DNA of 64,000 bases from contig CM028907.1 in NCBI GenBank assembly GCA_016801845.1, forward strand, positions 20,135,098 through 20,199,097, written 5' to 3'. The stretch comes from Polydactylus sextarius. Lineage: Eukaryota > Chordata > Actinopteri > Polynemidae. Positions 35,673 through 44,245 of this stretch are shown here, piece after piece; within the stretch, counting starts at the first letter, position 1; every line of letters begins with the position of its first letter. The notes under the pieces were generated by a model, which had not been told where the DNA came from, searched no databases, and saw only the letters and a program-made list of their open reading frames with translations. Made by a program: the position numbers and the translations under genes.

Positions 35673-35798
35673 TCTGATCTTTTATTTTTGTATTACTATT
35701 GGAGCAAATAAGTATCAGGTGGTGAAAAGAAAAGTTAAGATTTAAACATTAGAGGAATTATCTAATATCAATAATAAAGTTCTCCTTCATTATATTTC

Positions 35799-35951
35799 AC
35801 TCGATGTCTCAAGATGTCTCAGAAGCATATTCTAATTACGCCAATCCCGATTGGCTGGTGAACATGTCTGCCCGCCTCATGTAGTCCCACTCACCTTAAA
35901 TAGTTCGAGTGGACGGCACCATGTCATTCAAACACTTCTTCTCACTTGGAG
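35799..35951. repeat. Left inverted terminal repeat of DIRS element
   Basis: Best-preserved part: cccactcaccttaaatagtt (35885-35904) followed by ggacggcacc and tgtcattcaa (to about 35931). It is the reverse complement of the right-end block around 39834-39870. The motif gattggctggtgaac (35849-35863) also matches the right end in inverse. The outer end is more diverged or truncated. Confidence 0.85.
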
Positions 35952-36150
35952 CATATCTCCCGTCCAGGGCTGGCTAGCTACACTGTCCACAGACAGATCT
36001 TATTTGGTTTCTGTCACCAGGCGTTACTAGCCTTGGACATTTTTACTGTTTCGTCGGTCACACCAGACCAAATTCATCCCCTGGCCTGATGTCGTAACTG
36101 AGACCACCAGATCCCAGTATAAGGGGAAGAAATTTCCCCTGGCCAAGAGC

Positions 36151-36863
36151 ATGACGAAGCAACCCCGTCTTCCCAGAGTATGGGACTGGATGACGTCGTG
36201 TGCTCGTGGAGAGACTGCCCTTACAGCGGCAGAAGCCCAATTCCTGGAGCCACGTCCATCGACTTTGAGGCGATGGAGATCCTGGGTCTGCTTCTCATGC
36301 CTCCATTGGAGCCACTCGTTGCAGTTCACCTTCACCCCTGCCTGTCAGCGATGTCTTCCTGGAGCCCCAGCCTGCCATCCAAGTTGGACCATTTTCAGTC
36401 AGCCCTGACTGAGAAGGCATACAAGGCAGCGGGCTTTTGGGCAGAGCGCTCATTGTCCTCTCTCTGCTAATGGCTTATCAGGCTGAGTTGTGCAAGTCGT
36501 GCAAATTCAAGACCCAGCTCTGTGGGAGGAAATACCGGTCATCACTGACCTGTGTCTCCTTGTCCAACGCTGCACGGTCCAGGCTACGAGGAAAGCCTGG
36601 GGACCATGGTTCTGCAGGAGCAAGCATGGTGGCTCAACCTCGCCAACCTGTCAGACAGAGAGAAGGAAGACGTCCTGGACATGCCCATTGTCCCAGAGAG
36701 GATCTGCGGTTCTGCGTTAAGCCTGATTTATGCTCGCGGAGTCCTCTTTGTTGTGTGTAGAAGAACAAGGCAGCAGCTCCACCAGCACAGGCTGCGCAAG
36801 CTGCCGGCAACCAGCCCAGGAAGAAGAAGAGAGCAGCCTAACTGCCTCTCTTTTAACTGGTGA
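36151..36863 (+). pseudogene. DIRS gag-like region, frameshifted
   Basis: Pieces of one ancestral frame now lie in at least three frames. In order: FQSALTEKAYKAAGFWAERS (ending about 36455), MAYQAELC (36470), LWEEIPVITDLCLL then RCTVQATRKAWG (about 36510-36600), and MVLQEQAWWLNLANLSDRE then DVLDMPIVPERICG (36606-36715). This order fits the gag-like ORF1 of fish DIRS elements, thought to form the particle or bind nucleic acid. The region between 36100 and 36400 is probably its N-terminal part but is hard to align. No single long frame survives, so no protein is expected. It precedes the reverse transcriptase directly. Confidence 0.75.
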
Positions 36864-38880
36864 TGCAGCTGGATGTTCCCTGTTGTCCACCTCCACCTGA
36901 TGGGCTTTCCAGCATGCACCCAGGGGCCCCCCACAACCCCATTTCCCAGCTGCCTCTGACCATGCCAGAGCAAACCAGGAGGGATGGACATTTGACAGCA
37001 GAGGGTTCAGCGGTTGCCCCTCTCTCATGTTCACAAGCACGCGCACACACACAAGTTTTCATAAAGAAAATAAATTGTGTTCTGCTGCTGCATCCAGACC
37101 GAGGGTTGAGGGTGCAGCTAATCAAAAAAGCCAAATTTGTCAAAATAAGCAGCGCGGTGGCAACACCTGCTGTCCCCCTGGAGGAGGCCATGAGGTCCCC
37201 ACCACTGAACTGGTCTCCCAGGTGCACAGCGCCACCGCCTGGGGGCCATGTCATTCCACCACAAGAGGGCACCACGGCTAGGCCGTCTCGTGGTGAAAGG
37301 GCTGCAGTGTGTGTCAACTCTTTCCCTCAGGCGGGGGAGATGGGCCGCCCTATCCTGGATCTGCGGGCTCTGAACAAATATCTCAGGAAATACAAGTTCA
37401 GGATGCTTACATACACATCACTGCAATGTCTTGTGTGACAGAATGATTGGTTCACTTCTTTCGATCTGATAGACGTGTATTTCCACACTCTGATCTATCC
37501 TCCCGAAAGAAAGTATTTAAGGTTTGCTTTCCAGGGAATCTGCTACCGCATGCTGCCTTTCGGTCTGTCCTTAAGCCCAAGGGTGTTCGTGCAGTGCACA
37601 GAAGCAGCAATAGTCCTGCTGAAACGGCAGGGCATCCTCATATCATCTGGACAGTTGGCTGCTTTTGGTGCAATCGGAGAAGGAAGCCAGGGCACACGCG
37701 TGTATTCTCACACGGCACCTGTTTGATCTGGGTTTTGTGATAAATGCAGAGAAGGGCATGCTGTCCCCAACACAGGAAATAATCTTTCTGGGATTATACC
37801 TGGACTCGGTGACTCTCATTCCACGCCTCTCAGTGGAATGAGTGAGTCTTCCATTCAACATTGTGTCTTCGGTTACTCAGACTGATGGAGTCTGCCATCT
37901 TCGTAGCCAATCTTGTTTGCCTCCACATGAGGGAATTCCAGCTTTGGGTGGCCTCATGCGGGCTGGATCCTGAGCTCCATGGCATGTGGAGTGTTGGTCA
38001 CACCGGTGTGTGCCAGGGCACTGCACCACTGGTGGGCCCCGTCCTTTCTGACACAGGGGGTGCCCATGGGCTGTCTCGGAAGTTGGTCACTATGGATGCC
38101 AGCCTGACAGGTTGGGGTGGAATTCACAAGGACCGATCTGTGAGGGGCCGCTGAGTGTGGACCTCCAATGATCTCACATAAATTTTCTGGAACTTTCAGC
38201 GGTGTTCCTCTCCCTGAATCATTTACTCCTGTCTCTCATGGGTCATCATGTCCTGGTGAGGATGGACAATATGACGATGGTGGTGTACATCAACCCTCAA
38301 GGAGGGTTGCGCTCTTGTCAGTTTCCTCTGCTGGCACACAAACTGATCCTGTGGAGCTGCAGTCATCTCCTGTCCTTAAGAGCGACGCACGTCCTGGGTG
38401 CACTGAACACAGGCACAGACCTGTTGTCCAGGGGCGTGCCGGTATACAGAGAGCGGACTTTGCACCCGGAGATTGTAGAACAGATATGGGTCCGGTCAGG
38501 CCGTGGTGGATCTGTTGAGAGAGAATGCGCAGTGCTGTTTTACTCTCTACATGATGCTCCCCTCGGTGTAAACGTGTTAGCAAACTCCTGACCACATGGA
38601 CTTCTTTACACATTTCCTCCCCTGGCCTTGGTACCCCCCACTCTGACCAGAGTGAGGGAGCACGGCCATGCGCTAGTTTTGATAGCTCCATATTGGCCTG
38701 CAATGCAATGGCTGGCAGAGATATATCAGTTGCTGTGCACTCAGCCCTGGCAGCTCCCGCTGTGCAGGAACCTGCTATCGCAGGGGGGAGGGACAATCTT
38801 CTACACGCACCCGGAATGCCTGGCGTTGTGGGCTTGGCCCCTGAGTTGCTCAATCTGTCAACTGTGGGACTGTCACAGCA
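36860..38880 (+). pseudogene. DIRS RT / RNase H / methyltransferase-like ORF, broken
   Basis: Reverse transcriptase: GRPILDLRALNKYLRKYKF and RMLT (about 37340-37405), then after one stop WFTSFDLIDVYFH with a motif A Asp (37450-37485), RKYLRFAFQGICYRMLPFG and LSLSP (37508-37580). The catalytic box, after a frameshift, reads HLDSW at 37644-37658 where the family has YLDDW; the second Asp is Ser. VINAEKGMLSPTQE and IIFLGLYLDS follow (37740-37800). RNase H: VTMDASLTGWGG (about 38087-38122), LELSAVFLSLNHLL (38190-38231), and VRMDNMTMVVYINPQGGLRS (about 38257-38316), with DLLSRG (38419). A methyltransferase-like stretch carries LVLIAPYWPAMQWL (about 38674-38715) and LLSQGGGTIFYTHPE (38770-38820). 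The gene is dead through stops, frameshifts and active-site change. Confidence 0.85.
37641..37658 (+). other. RT catalytic motif C changed to HLDS
   Basis: The bases tatcatctggacagttgg read Y-H-L-D-S-W in the ancestral frame. The conserved YLDD box of DIRS reverse transcriptases has lost its Tyr position (now His) and its second metal-binding Asp (now Ser). The current open frame over these bases is different. Confidence 0.75.
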
Positions 38881-39665
38881 TGTGATTTCCACTATACAAG
38901 TTCTCGGGGCCTCCTCCAATAGGTCTTTGTATGACTGTAAGTGGAGAGTGTTTGAGGGGTGGTGTCACAGAAATGGCCACGTTCCTTTTCAGTGTCTGGT
39001 GGGTGATATGTTGTCATTCTTGCAGGACCTAATTGACAAATGGAAAGCCTTCTCCGCAATTAAGGTGTACTTCGCAGCTAACACCACCTGTCATGTGGGG
39101 TTTAGGAAGCAAGCGGCGAACCAGCACCCACTGGTTTGCTGTTTTATGAAGGAAGTGCACAGGCTTCTCCCCATATCCAGACCACTGGTACCACCATAGG
39201 ATCTGGCTATGGTTCTGGAGGGATTTAAGGGCCCTCCTTTTGAGCCACTGGATGGAGCCGACTTGAAACTTGTGTCTCTCAAAACTGTGCTGTTACTGGC
39301 TCTGGCTTCAGCTAAACGAGTTAGTGACATACATGCGCTTTCGGTGCATCCGCCATGCACTCAGCTCTTCCCGGGGGATGTGAGGATGATCTTGACGCCC
39401 AACCCGACTTTTGTACCTAAGGTGGTAGGCTCATGTTCTCCTATTAACCTTGTGGCCTTAGCTGCCTCACCAGGTGAGCAGCAGTCGCATGTATTATGTC
39501 CAGTCTGTGCACACTTACATGGAGAGGATTAGGGGTTTTAGGAGGAGTGATCAGTTGTTTGTCTCCTGGGCTAATCCTCATAAGGGAAAACCTATCACCT
39601 ATCCCACTAGGTGGTGGAGGCAATTGCTTTGGCCTAGTCACGTTTCTGCTCCGTGTGTAGTGCTG
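38693..39665 (+). pseudogene. DIRS tyrosine recombinase, deleted catalytic region
   Basis: Family role: site-specific strand exchange for integration. The N-terminal core-binding part is readable: SNRSLYDCKWRVFEGWC (about 38920-38970), GDMLSFLQDLIDKWKAFS, IKVYFAANTTCHVGF (about 39059-39105). A stop at 39197-39199 (TAG) replaces what is Trp in the family and the same frame continues with LEGFKGPPFEPL and LLLALASAKRVSDIHALSV (about 39285-39345), which holds the first catalytic Arg. A frameshift near 39500 leads to RIRGFRRSDQLFVSWANPHK (39527-39587), and another near 39610 to VVEAIALA. The HxxR box and nucleophilic Tyr that should follow are missing; sequence resumes with what looks like the extreme C-terminus. 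Overlap with the preceding ORF is normal for DIRS. Confidence 0.85.
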
Positions 39666-39751
39666 TTTTGCTGTCCTAATTGAAACGGGGTACTTCGCTG
39701 TGGGTTGGTGGACACTGGATAAGCTTGTCTGGCAATATGGGAGCTACCACA

Positions 39752-39783
39752 TTGCATAGTGAGTGACTGAGATGTCTCACCAG
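39752..39783. repeat. Candidate internal complementary region of DIRS
   Basis: The stretch gtgagtgactgagatgtctc just inside the right terminal repeat is complementary to the outer part of that repeat (gtgagacatctcactcat at about 39922-39939). DIRS elements carry such an internal complementary region, thought to help form the circular intermediate. Similarity is over about 12 exact bases plus an imperfect extension, so this is tentative. Confidence 0.45.
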
Positions 39784-39800
39784 ACAACCCTTCTTGCTTG

Positions 39801-39972
39801 GGCGAGTGAGAAGAGGTGCTTATCTTGAATGACGTGGTGCCGTCCACATGAACTATTTAAGGTGAGTGGGACCACCAGAGGCAGACGGACACGTTCACCA
39901 GCCAATCATAGTGAGCCCATAGTGAGACATCTCACTCATGTTACTCAGAGGACCAGGGTTATGTAAATAACC
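39801..39972. repeat. Right inverted terminal repeat of DIRS element
   Basis: ttgaatgacgtggtgccgtc then catgaactatttaaggtgag mirrors the left repeat with few mismatches. The outer end, gaccagggttatgtaaataa (39951-39970) then cct, resembles the terminal sequence known from fish DIRS elements. Confidence 0.85.
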
Positions 39973-40099
39973 TAAAGTTATGTAGACAGAGAGATAAGAA
40001 AGAGGATAGAAAGTACAGGAACTGGGAAGGAGATAACTGTAACTTTGATGTATTGGGATGTCTGAGACACACATCACATTATCTTAAGTTATATATTTT

Positions 40100-40700
40100 C
40101 TGCCATTTTCTCAGTCTACATCAGCAGTTCTTTTCTGTCCAGCAGTCTCCTTTTACATCTCCTCAGCCTCTTCTTTCACTTTATCTCATCATTTTCAGAC
40201 TTCCTCCTTCAAAACTCCCTCCTGCTCCTGTCCTGCCTCACCCCCTCACACCTCAGTGTCCAGCTGTTTTCATCACCATGGCTACAGCGCAGCCAGTGTT
40301 TTCTGTTGTCATGGCGACTGGGGTCGAGGCTCAGGCATATTTAACAAGGTGGAGATGGCATATTTTTCCTCTCATAATTGTCAAGGGAGGAAAAAGATTT
40401 TCTAGGGAAAAGGCTGTAAGGCTCTCAACCCTCTGATGTACGGATAAGGAAAAACGGCAAGATGCATGTGGAAATATATTTTATGAAAAGTGCAAGGAGC
40501 TAAATAGAGGAGACATTGCTGGCCTTCAGTCTTGACAGGTCCATCCACTCTGAATGTTATCTTCTCATTAAATGGCCATTATCAGTTGTCATGACTCCCA
40601 TAATTATGCTTCAGAAGGGTCAAAATGCACCACGCCACAGCTTATACATCATCACTGCCCTCTCCTCAGTACACTGGCCCCTAGGAAACTGCTGCAACAA
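40100..40700. promoter_or_regulatory. Candidate regulatory block with RFX sites
   Basis: A near-palindromic RFX X-box, gttgtcatggcgac, lies at 40305-40318 (12 of 14 positions of GTTGCCATGGCAAC). A second related site, caccatggctac, lies 31 bases upstream (40274-40285). The surroundings are moderately GC-rich and not obviously repetitive. RFX factors bind promoters of ciliary, immune and neuronal genes. No gene start is visible, so an enhancer is more likely than a promoter. Conservation is a guess. Confidence 0.3.
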
Positions 40701-41456
40701 TTCAAATCTCATAGAAAGTTTCAACAACAAATCTAGAGCTGAGCATTGACCGTGAGAAAAGAAAGCATCTTATGTAGACCTAGATGTGTCTTCTAGATGG
40801 AGAGGGTGAAGCATTGATCTATCTTCCATTCCCAGTGCATGGCTGTCTTAATAAGTTTGTTGGTGTCAGCTGGTTTGAAATTAGGCATTTGGAAGATGTA
40901 AAGATCATTTCACTCAGAAATAGTACTGAACCTTCATATTTTGTTCTCAGTGAGTTAATTATATTCATTTAGCTGCTCCTGTGTCCCTCCCTTGTCTGTC
41001 TAACTGATACTACACTGTTGTTTTATAGTAAAACAACTGCATTAAAGAATTTTGTGTAATTGAACCTCAAGGATAACTGAGTGGGTGGTGGATAGGTGGA
41101 GGGCTTGGTTTGGAGCAAAGGCTGTGGTAGTTATAAATTATTTGGTCTTTGTTTTTTTCTCATTCACTTTATTATCTGTTGTGTTTTTTTTCTGCTTTTC
41201 AGTGGCAGAGTTGTGGTCCATGTATGTATATTACTCTTGTTCAAATGCCGTTTCTTTCATAAATACTAATAAAATGCTGCTGATCTGACAATAAGAGGAA
41301 ATAATATATTTAAATTCAACTTTCTTCCATGGACTGCCTACATTTCAACAGAGAAATTACAAATTTCTGTCATGTAAAAATCATACATTGCTGAAATGTA
41401 AAGGACATTTCAAAAGTAATTTTTTGTCACTGAGTTTGTCAGTGAGTTTGTCACAT
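40701..41456. other. Intergenic DNA, nothing recognised
   Basis: An acceptor-like pyrimidine run and cag near 41200 is not followed by a convincing exon. Confidence 0.4.
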
Positions 41457-41487
41457 CTGTATCTTACTGGATGAAAGTAAGATACAG
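41457..41487. repeat. Perfect 12-bp hairpin
   Basis: Arms ctgtatcttact (41457-41468) and agtaagatacag (41476-41487) flank ggatgaa. It follows a short direct duplication of tgagtttgtca (about 41431-41453). Confidence 0.8.
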
Positions 41488-41964
41488 AAGATGGAAGTAA
41501 ATAAAAGAAAAAAGATTTTAACTTTTGTGGAGGAATTTGAAGATGATAAATTCTGTGTGCGAAGGTTGTGGTTAGATTGGAAGCGTATTGTAACATAGGA
41601 AAGTGAAAAAGGTTAGGAAATCAAATTTGAACATGGACTCAGGAACATAGTTGAAGAGCTGTAATTGAATAAAATAACTATCAGATACAGTTTTTGAGGT
41701 AAAACACAACTTAGAAAAGTCCCCATTATATAGAGTTAAGTAGGGCAAAACAGTTCAGCACTGATTAATTTAGTAACTCAATATATTCTGTATTTACTAT
41801 TTATACAGAAATCTGTGCCAAGAAAGCCTTGGTAAAACTGTTACTGGAGTTTAAATAATGAATATCTGCTTTTCTGCAATTTATTTACCAAACATCTGTT
41901 TGAGCCAGGAACAGTGAAGGAAAATTATTGCAGTCAGCATTAAGTTTTATATGGTACATTCTAA

Positions 41965-42215
41965 ATCATTAAGGTGCTTGAGTATCTCAGGATTTTGTTC
42001 ATGAGTGAGGGCAGGAGTCAGAAGGTAAAGTTGCTGATTTGCCATTCAATCTACATTCAAAGTTTTGAGATCGTGGATACAAGTGGATGTAACAGTTTGC
42101 CTCACACTTCTTCTGGACTCAGCCTCAGTGATAGGATGAGGAGCTTGGACATTCAGAAGGAGATTGGCATTAAGCTACTTCCCCTTCACTGGGGAGAGGA
42201 GACAACAAAACCACT
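41965..42215 (+). pseudogene. RTE-type LINE fragment, RT C-terminal region
   Basis: An open stretch carries LEYLRILFMSEGR (about 41974-42015), like the EEFKYLGVLFTSEGR block of the family, then KVKLLICHSIYIQSF and, in another frame, the DNA landmarks gatcgtggatacaagtggat, tctggactcagcctcagtga and ggatgaggagcttggacatt. It joins two blocks with small deletions. Same family as 8.4, 15.2 and 58.7 kb. The tail is not clearly preserved, although gatggatgga at 42264-42273 could be a remnant. Confidence 0.7.
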
Positions 42216-42273
42216 TTCTTTGACCTGCTGCCACATCCTGGTCCCATGAAAGAGAATGAAAAGAGATGGATGG

Positions 42274-43050
42274 ACTTAATAGCTTCACCATAGTTGTATG
42301 ATCAATGTATATAATTGTATAATATACAGGTGACTGCATTGGGGAAACATAAAGAGAATTACCTCCCCTCTCCTCAAAAGCAACAACAGCTCTTCCTCAA
42401 ACTCTGGCATAGTAGATGCCAGATCAATCTGTCTGTTTGATGGATGAAAAGGCAATAGTTTTCTGAGATGTTCACCTTGTGTTTTGTTTACTACTCGTTG
42501 TACTATCCCCATTTGGCCAAATGAATAAAATATATCATCAAAACTTGCCAAAAAGAAGAACTGTCTTATACCTATGTGGGAACACTGGTGAATGTACAAG
42601 AGTTCCTTATAAAATCACCACAGTGAGTAATCCACCCTATTATAGATTGACTGGTGAAGGTTCTTTTTGTGTACTGTAAATATTTCTGAAGTTTTGCCTG
42701 TTCGGCTCTCCATGTTTCACTTCTCTTATTTAGCCTTCCTTCTGATAAATGGTAATTGAGGATGTAACTGAGGGGAACATGGAAGGTAATTGTAAAACTG
42801 CAGGACAATTAAGACCTTATTCATTAGACAGCCATTGTTAATGTAATCCATGAACTGTGGCTGTGTTGGCTGCAGATAAGGATATGAAATTACATCTTTT
42901 TCTTTCTCTCACTCTTTATTTAGATATATAAACCTCACTCTCCTCACCTTATGCTCTTTCTGTAAATCTGTACTTTACCTGTATTTTCCAGTTTTCTTTT
43001 CCTTGCATATCTGCTGATCACTCATTTCACTCATGTCTTTGCTCTAATTC
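42274..43050. other. Intergenic DNA, nothing recognised
   Basis: Opposed open frames near 42285-42808 lack recognisable domains. Confidence 0.4.
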
Positions 43051-43074
43051 ATAGGTTCATTAAAATGAACCTAT
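43051..43074. repeat. Perfect 10-bp hairpin
   Basis: Arms ataggttcat and atgaacctat flank a four-base loop, taaa. Confidence 0.85.
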
Positions 43075-43086
43075 AAATTTACAAAT

Positions 43087-43123
43087 GGCAACATCCACTG
43101 TCCAAGTGACAGTGGATGTTGCC
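43087..43123. repeat. Perfect 16-bp hairpin followed by poly-A
   Basis: Arms ggcaacatccactgtc (43087-43102) and gacagtggatgttgcc (43108-43123) flank caagt. An A-rich run (43131-43150) follows. It sits 13 bases after another perfect hairpin. A stem of this size resembles a small-RNA precursor stem in shape but is short for a microRNA precursor. Confidence 0.9.
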
Positions 43124-43624
43124 TTTAAAACAAAAAAAAAAAAAAAAAAACCCCGTCACATGACAGGTTTCCATTAGCCTGCTTTTTTTTGTCTTTTTCT
43201 TTTCTTTTTTTTTAGCTGTTCTATTCAGTAAGTAGCAGCCATGGCTCCAGCACTCTGCTGAAGCAATTTCGCTATTTGCAGCACATCCACGCTGTGCTTC
43301 AAAGTGTGCCAATATGTCTGTTTGTCTGCTTACCTGCATGTCTCTATGTCTGTGTGTTTCTGTGTTTGCAAGTGTGCATCCTAAACATAGACTGCATTGA
43401 TGAGACCCAATGAACACATCCACAGGTGGTTCTGTAATTTCTATGGTAACTATGCATCCATCTGTCTGGACTCTATCCTGGGGTCAACCCACATCAACCT
43501 AATTAAGAGGTCATTTTTTTTTCCTCAAGAAAATGCAACACAGAGAAAGTTAGGGTCAGTTAGTGCGGGCGTGGTCTAAAAGTCTAAGAATTACCTATCA
43601 TGTAGGGGGAAAAGCAGGTCATCC

Positions 43625-43800
43625 ACCCACTGGAAGGTCAGTGATTCTGAATGCCAAAATGTCCTTGGGCAAGATATTGAACCTTTAAGTGCCCTCAATG
43701 ACTGTTCCCTATTTGTGTAAATGGAGTGGGAATATGTTGTGGTGCATCACAATGTATAGAGGAACTGTGACAATGGGTGAAAGACAGTTCAAACATAACA
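43625..43800 (+). repeat. Teleost interspersed repeat fragment
   Basis: The core, tgaatgccaaaatgtccttg then ggcaagatattgaacc, matches a common fish repeat also seen as a fragment at 23.65 kb. The later part, tgtgtaaatggagtgggaat, and a spacer toward gggtgaaagacagttc also fit its consensus. Confidence 0.55.
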
Positions 43801-43904
43801 TTAGGTTATCTGAACCACATATAAAGCAAATTCATATTTTCTCATGATGGTAATGCAAATCACATCACATCGGCTGCTCATGTCATGATATTTGCTTTCT
43901 GGGC

Positions 43905-44245
43905 TCTATTCAGCCATCCATTTTCCTTAGTGCTTAAACATTATGGGGGGTGCTAGAGGCAATCCCAGCTGACTGTGGGTGAGAATACACCCCGTATAGA
44001 TCACCAGTTTATCACAGGCCAATGCATGAAGACAAACAACCACTCATGCTCAAAATCACACCTGCGGGTAATGTAGAGTAATCAATTAACCTAACTTGCA
44101 TGTCTCTGGACTGTGGGAGAAAATCGAGCAGCCAGAGCAAACCCATGCATACACAAGGAGAATATGCAAACTCTACAAAGAAAAACCCAAGGCCTTGATC
44201 GAACTCATAGCCTTCTTGCTGTGAGGTGATGATAATGTATCATCT
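43905..44245 (-). mobile_element. Teleost tRNA-headed SINE-like repeat, near full length
   Basis: Reverse-strand copy of the repeat at 10.0 kb. On the plus strand the order is inverted: cagctgactgtgggtgagaa, ccgtatagatcaccagttta, gtctctggactgtgggagaa, gagaatatgcaaactctaca, aaggccttgatcgaactcat and cttcttgctgtgaggtgatg. The tRNA-like head is at the right and the tail at the left, where a ccatccatttt remnant (43914-43924) corresponds to the AAAATGGATGG tail. Confidence 0.8.

Larger units (their letters stand above)
35799..39972 (+). mobile_element. DIRS-like tyrosine-recombinase retrotransposon, defective
   Basis: About 4.2 kb bounded by inverted, not direct, terminal repeats. Between them lie, in order, a gag-like region, reverse transcriptase plus RNase H, a methyltransferase-like stretch and a tyrosine recombinase overlapping its end. 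This gene order and the inverted repeats distinguish DIRS elements from LTR retrotransposons. DIRS elements replicate by reverse transcription and are thought to integrate a circular DNA with the recombinase, so no target duplication is expected; none was noticed. Every coding region is broken by stops or frameshifts, and both the reverse transcriptase and recombinase have lost key residues. The element is GC-richer than its AT-rich surroundings. The exact left boundary is uncertain by some tens of bases. Confidence 0.9.

Noticed and set aside
38290..38919. 209-codon minus-strand frame inside the DIRS element
   Set aside because: Antisense of the RNase H/methyltransferase-like region; composition-driven shadow without a domain.
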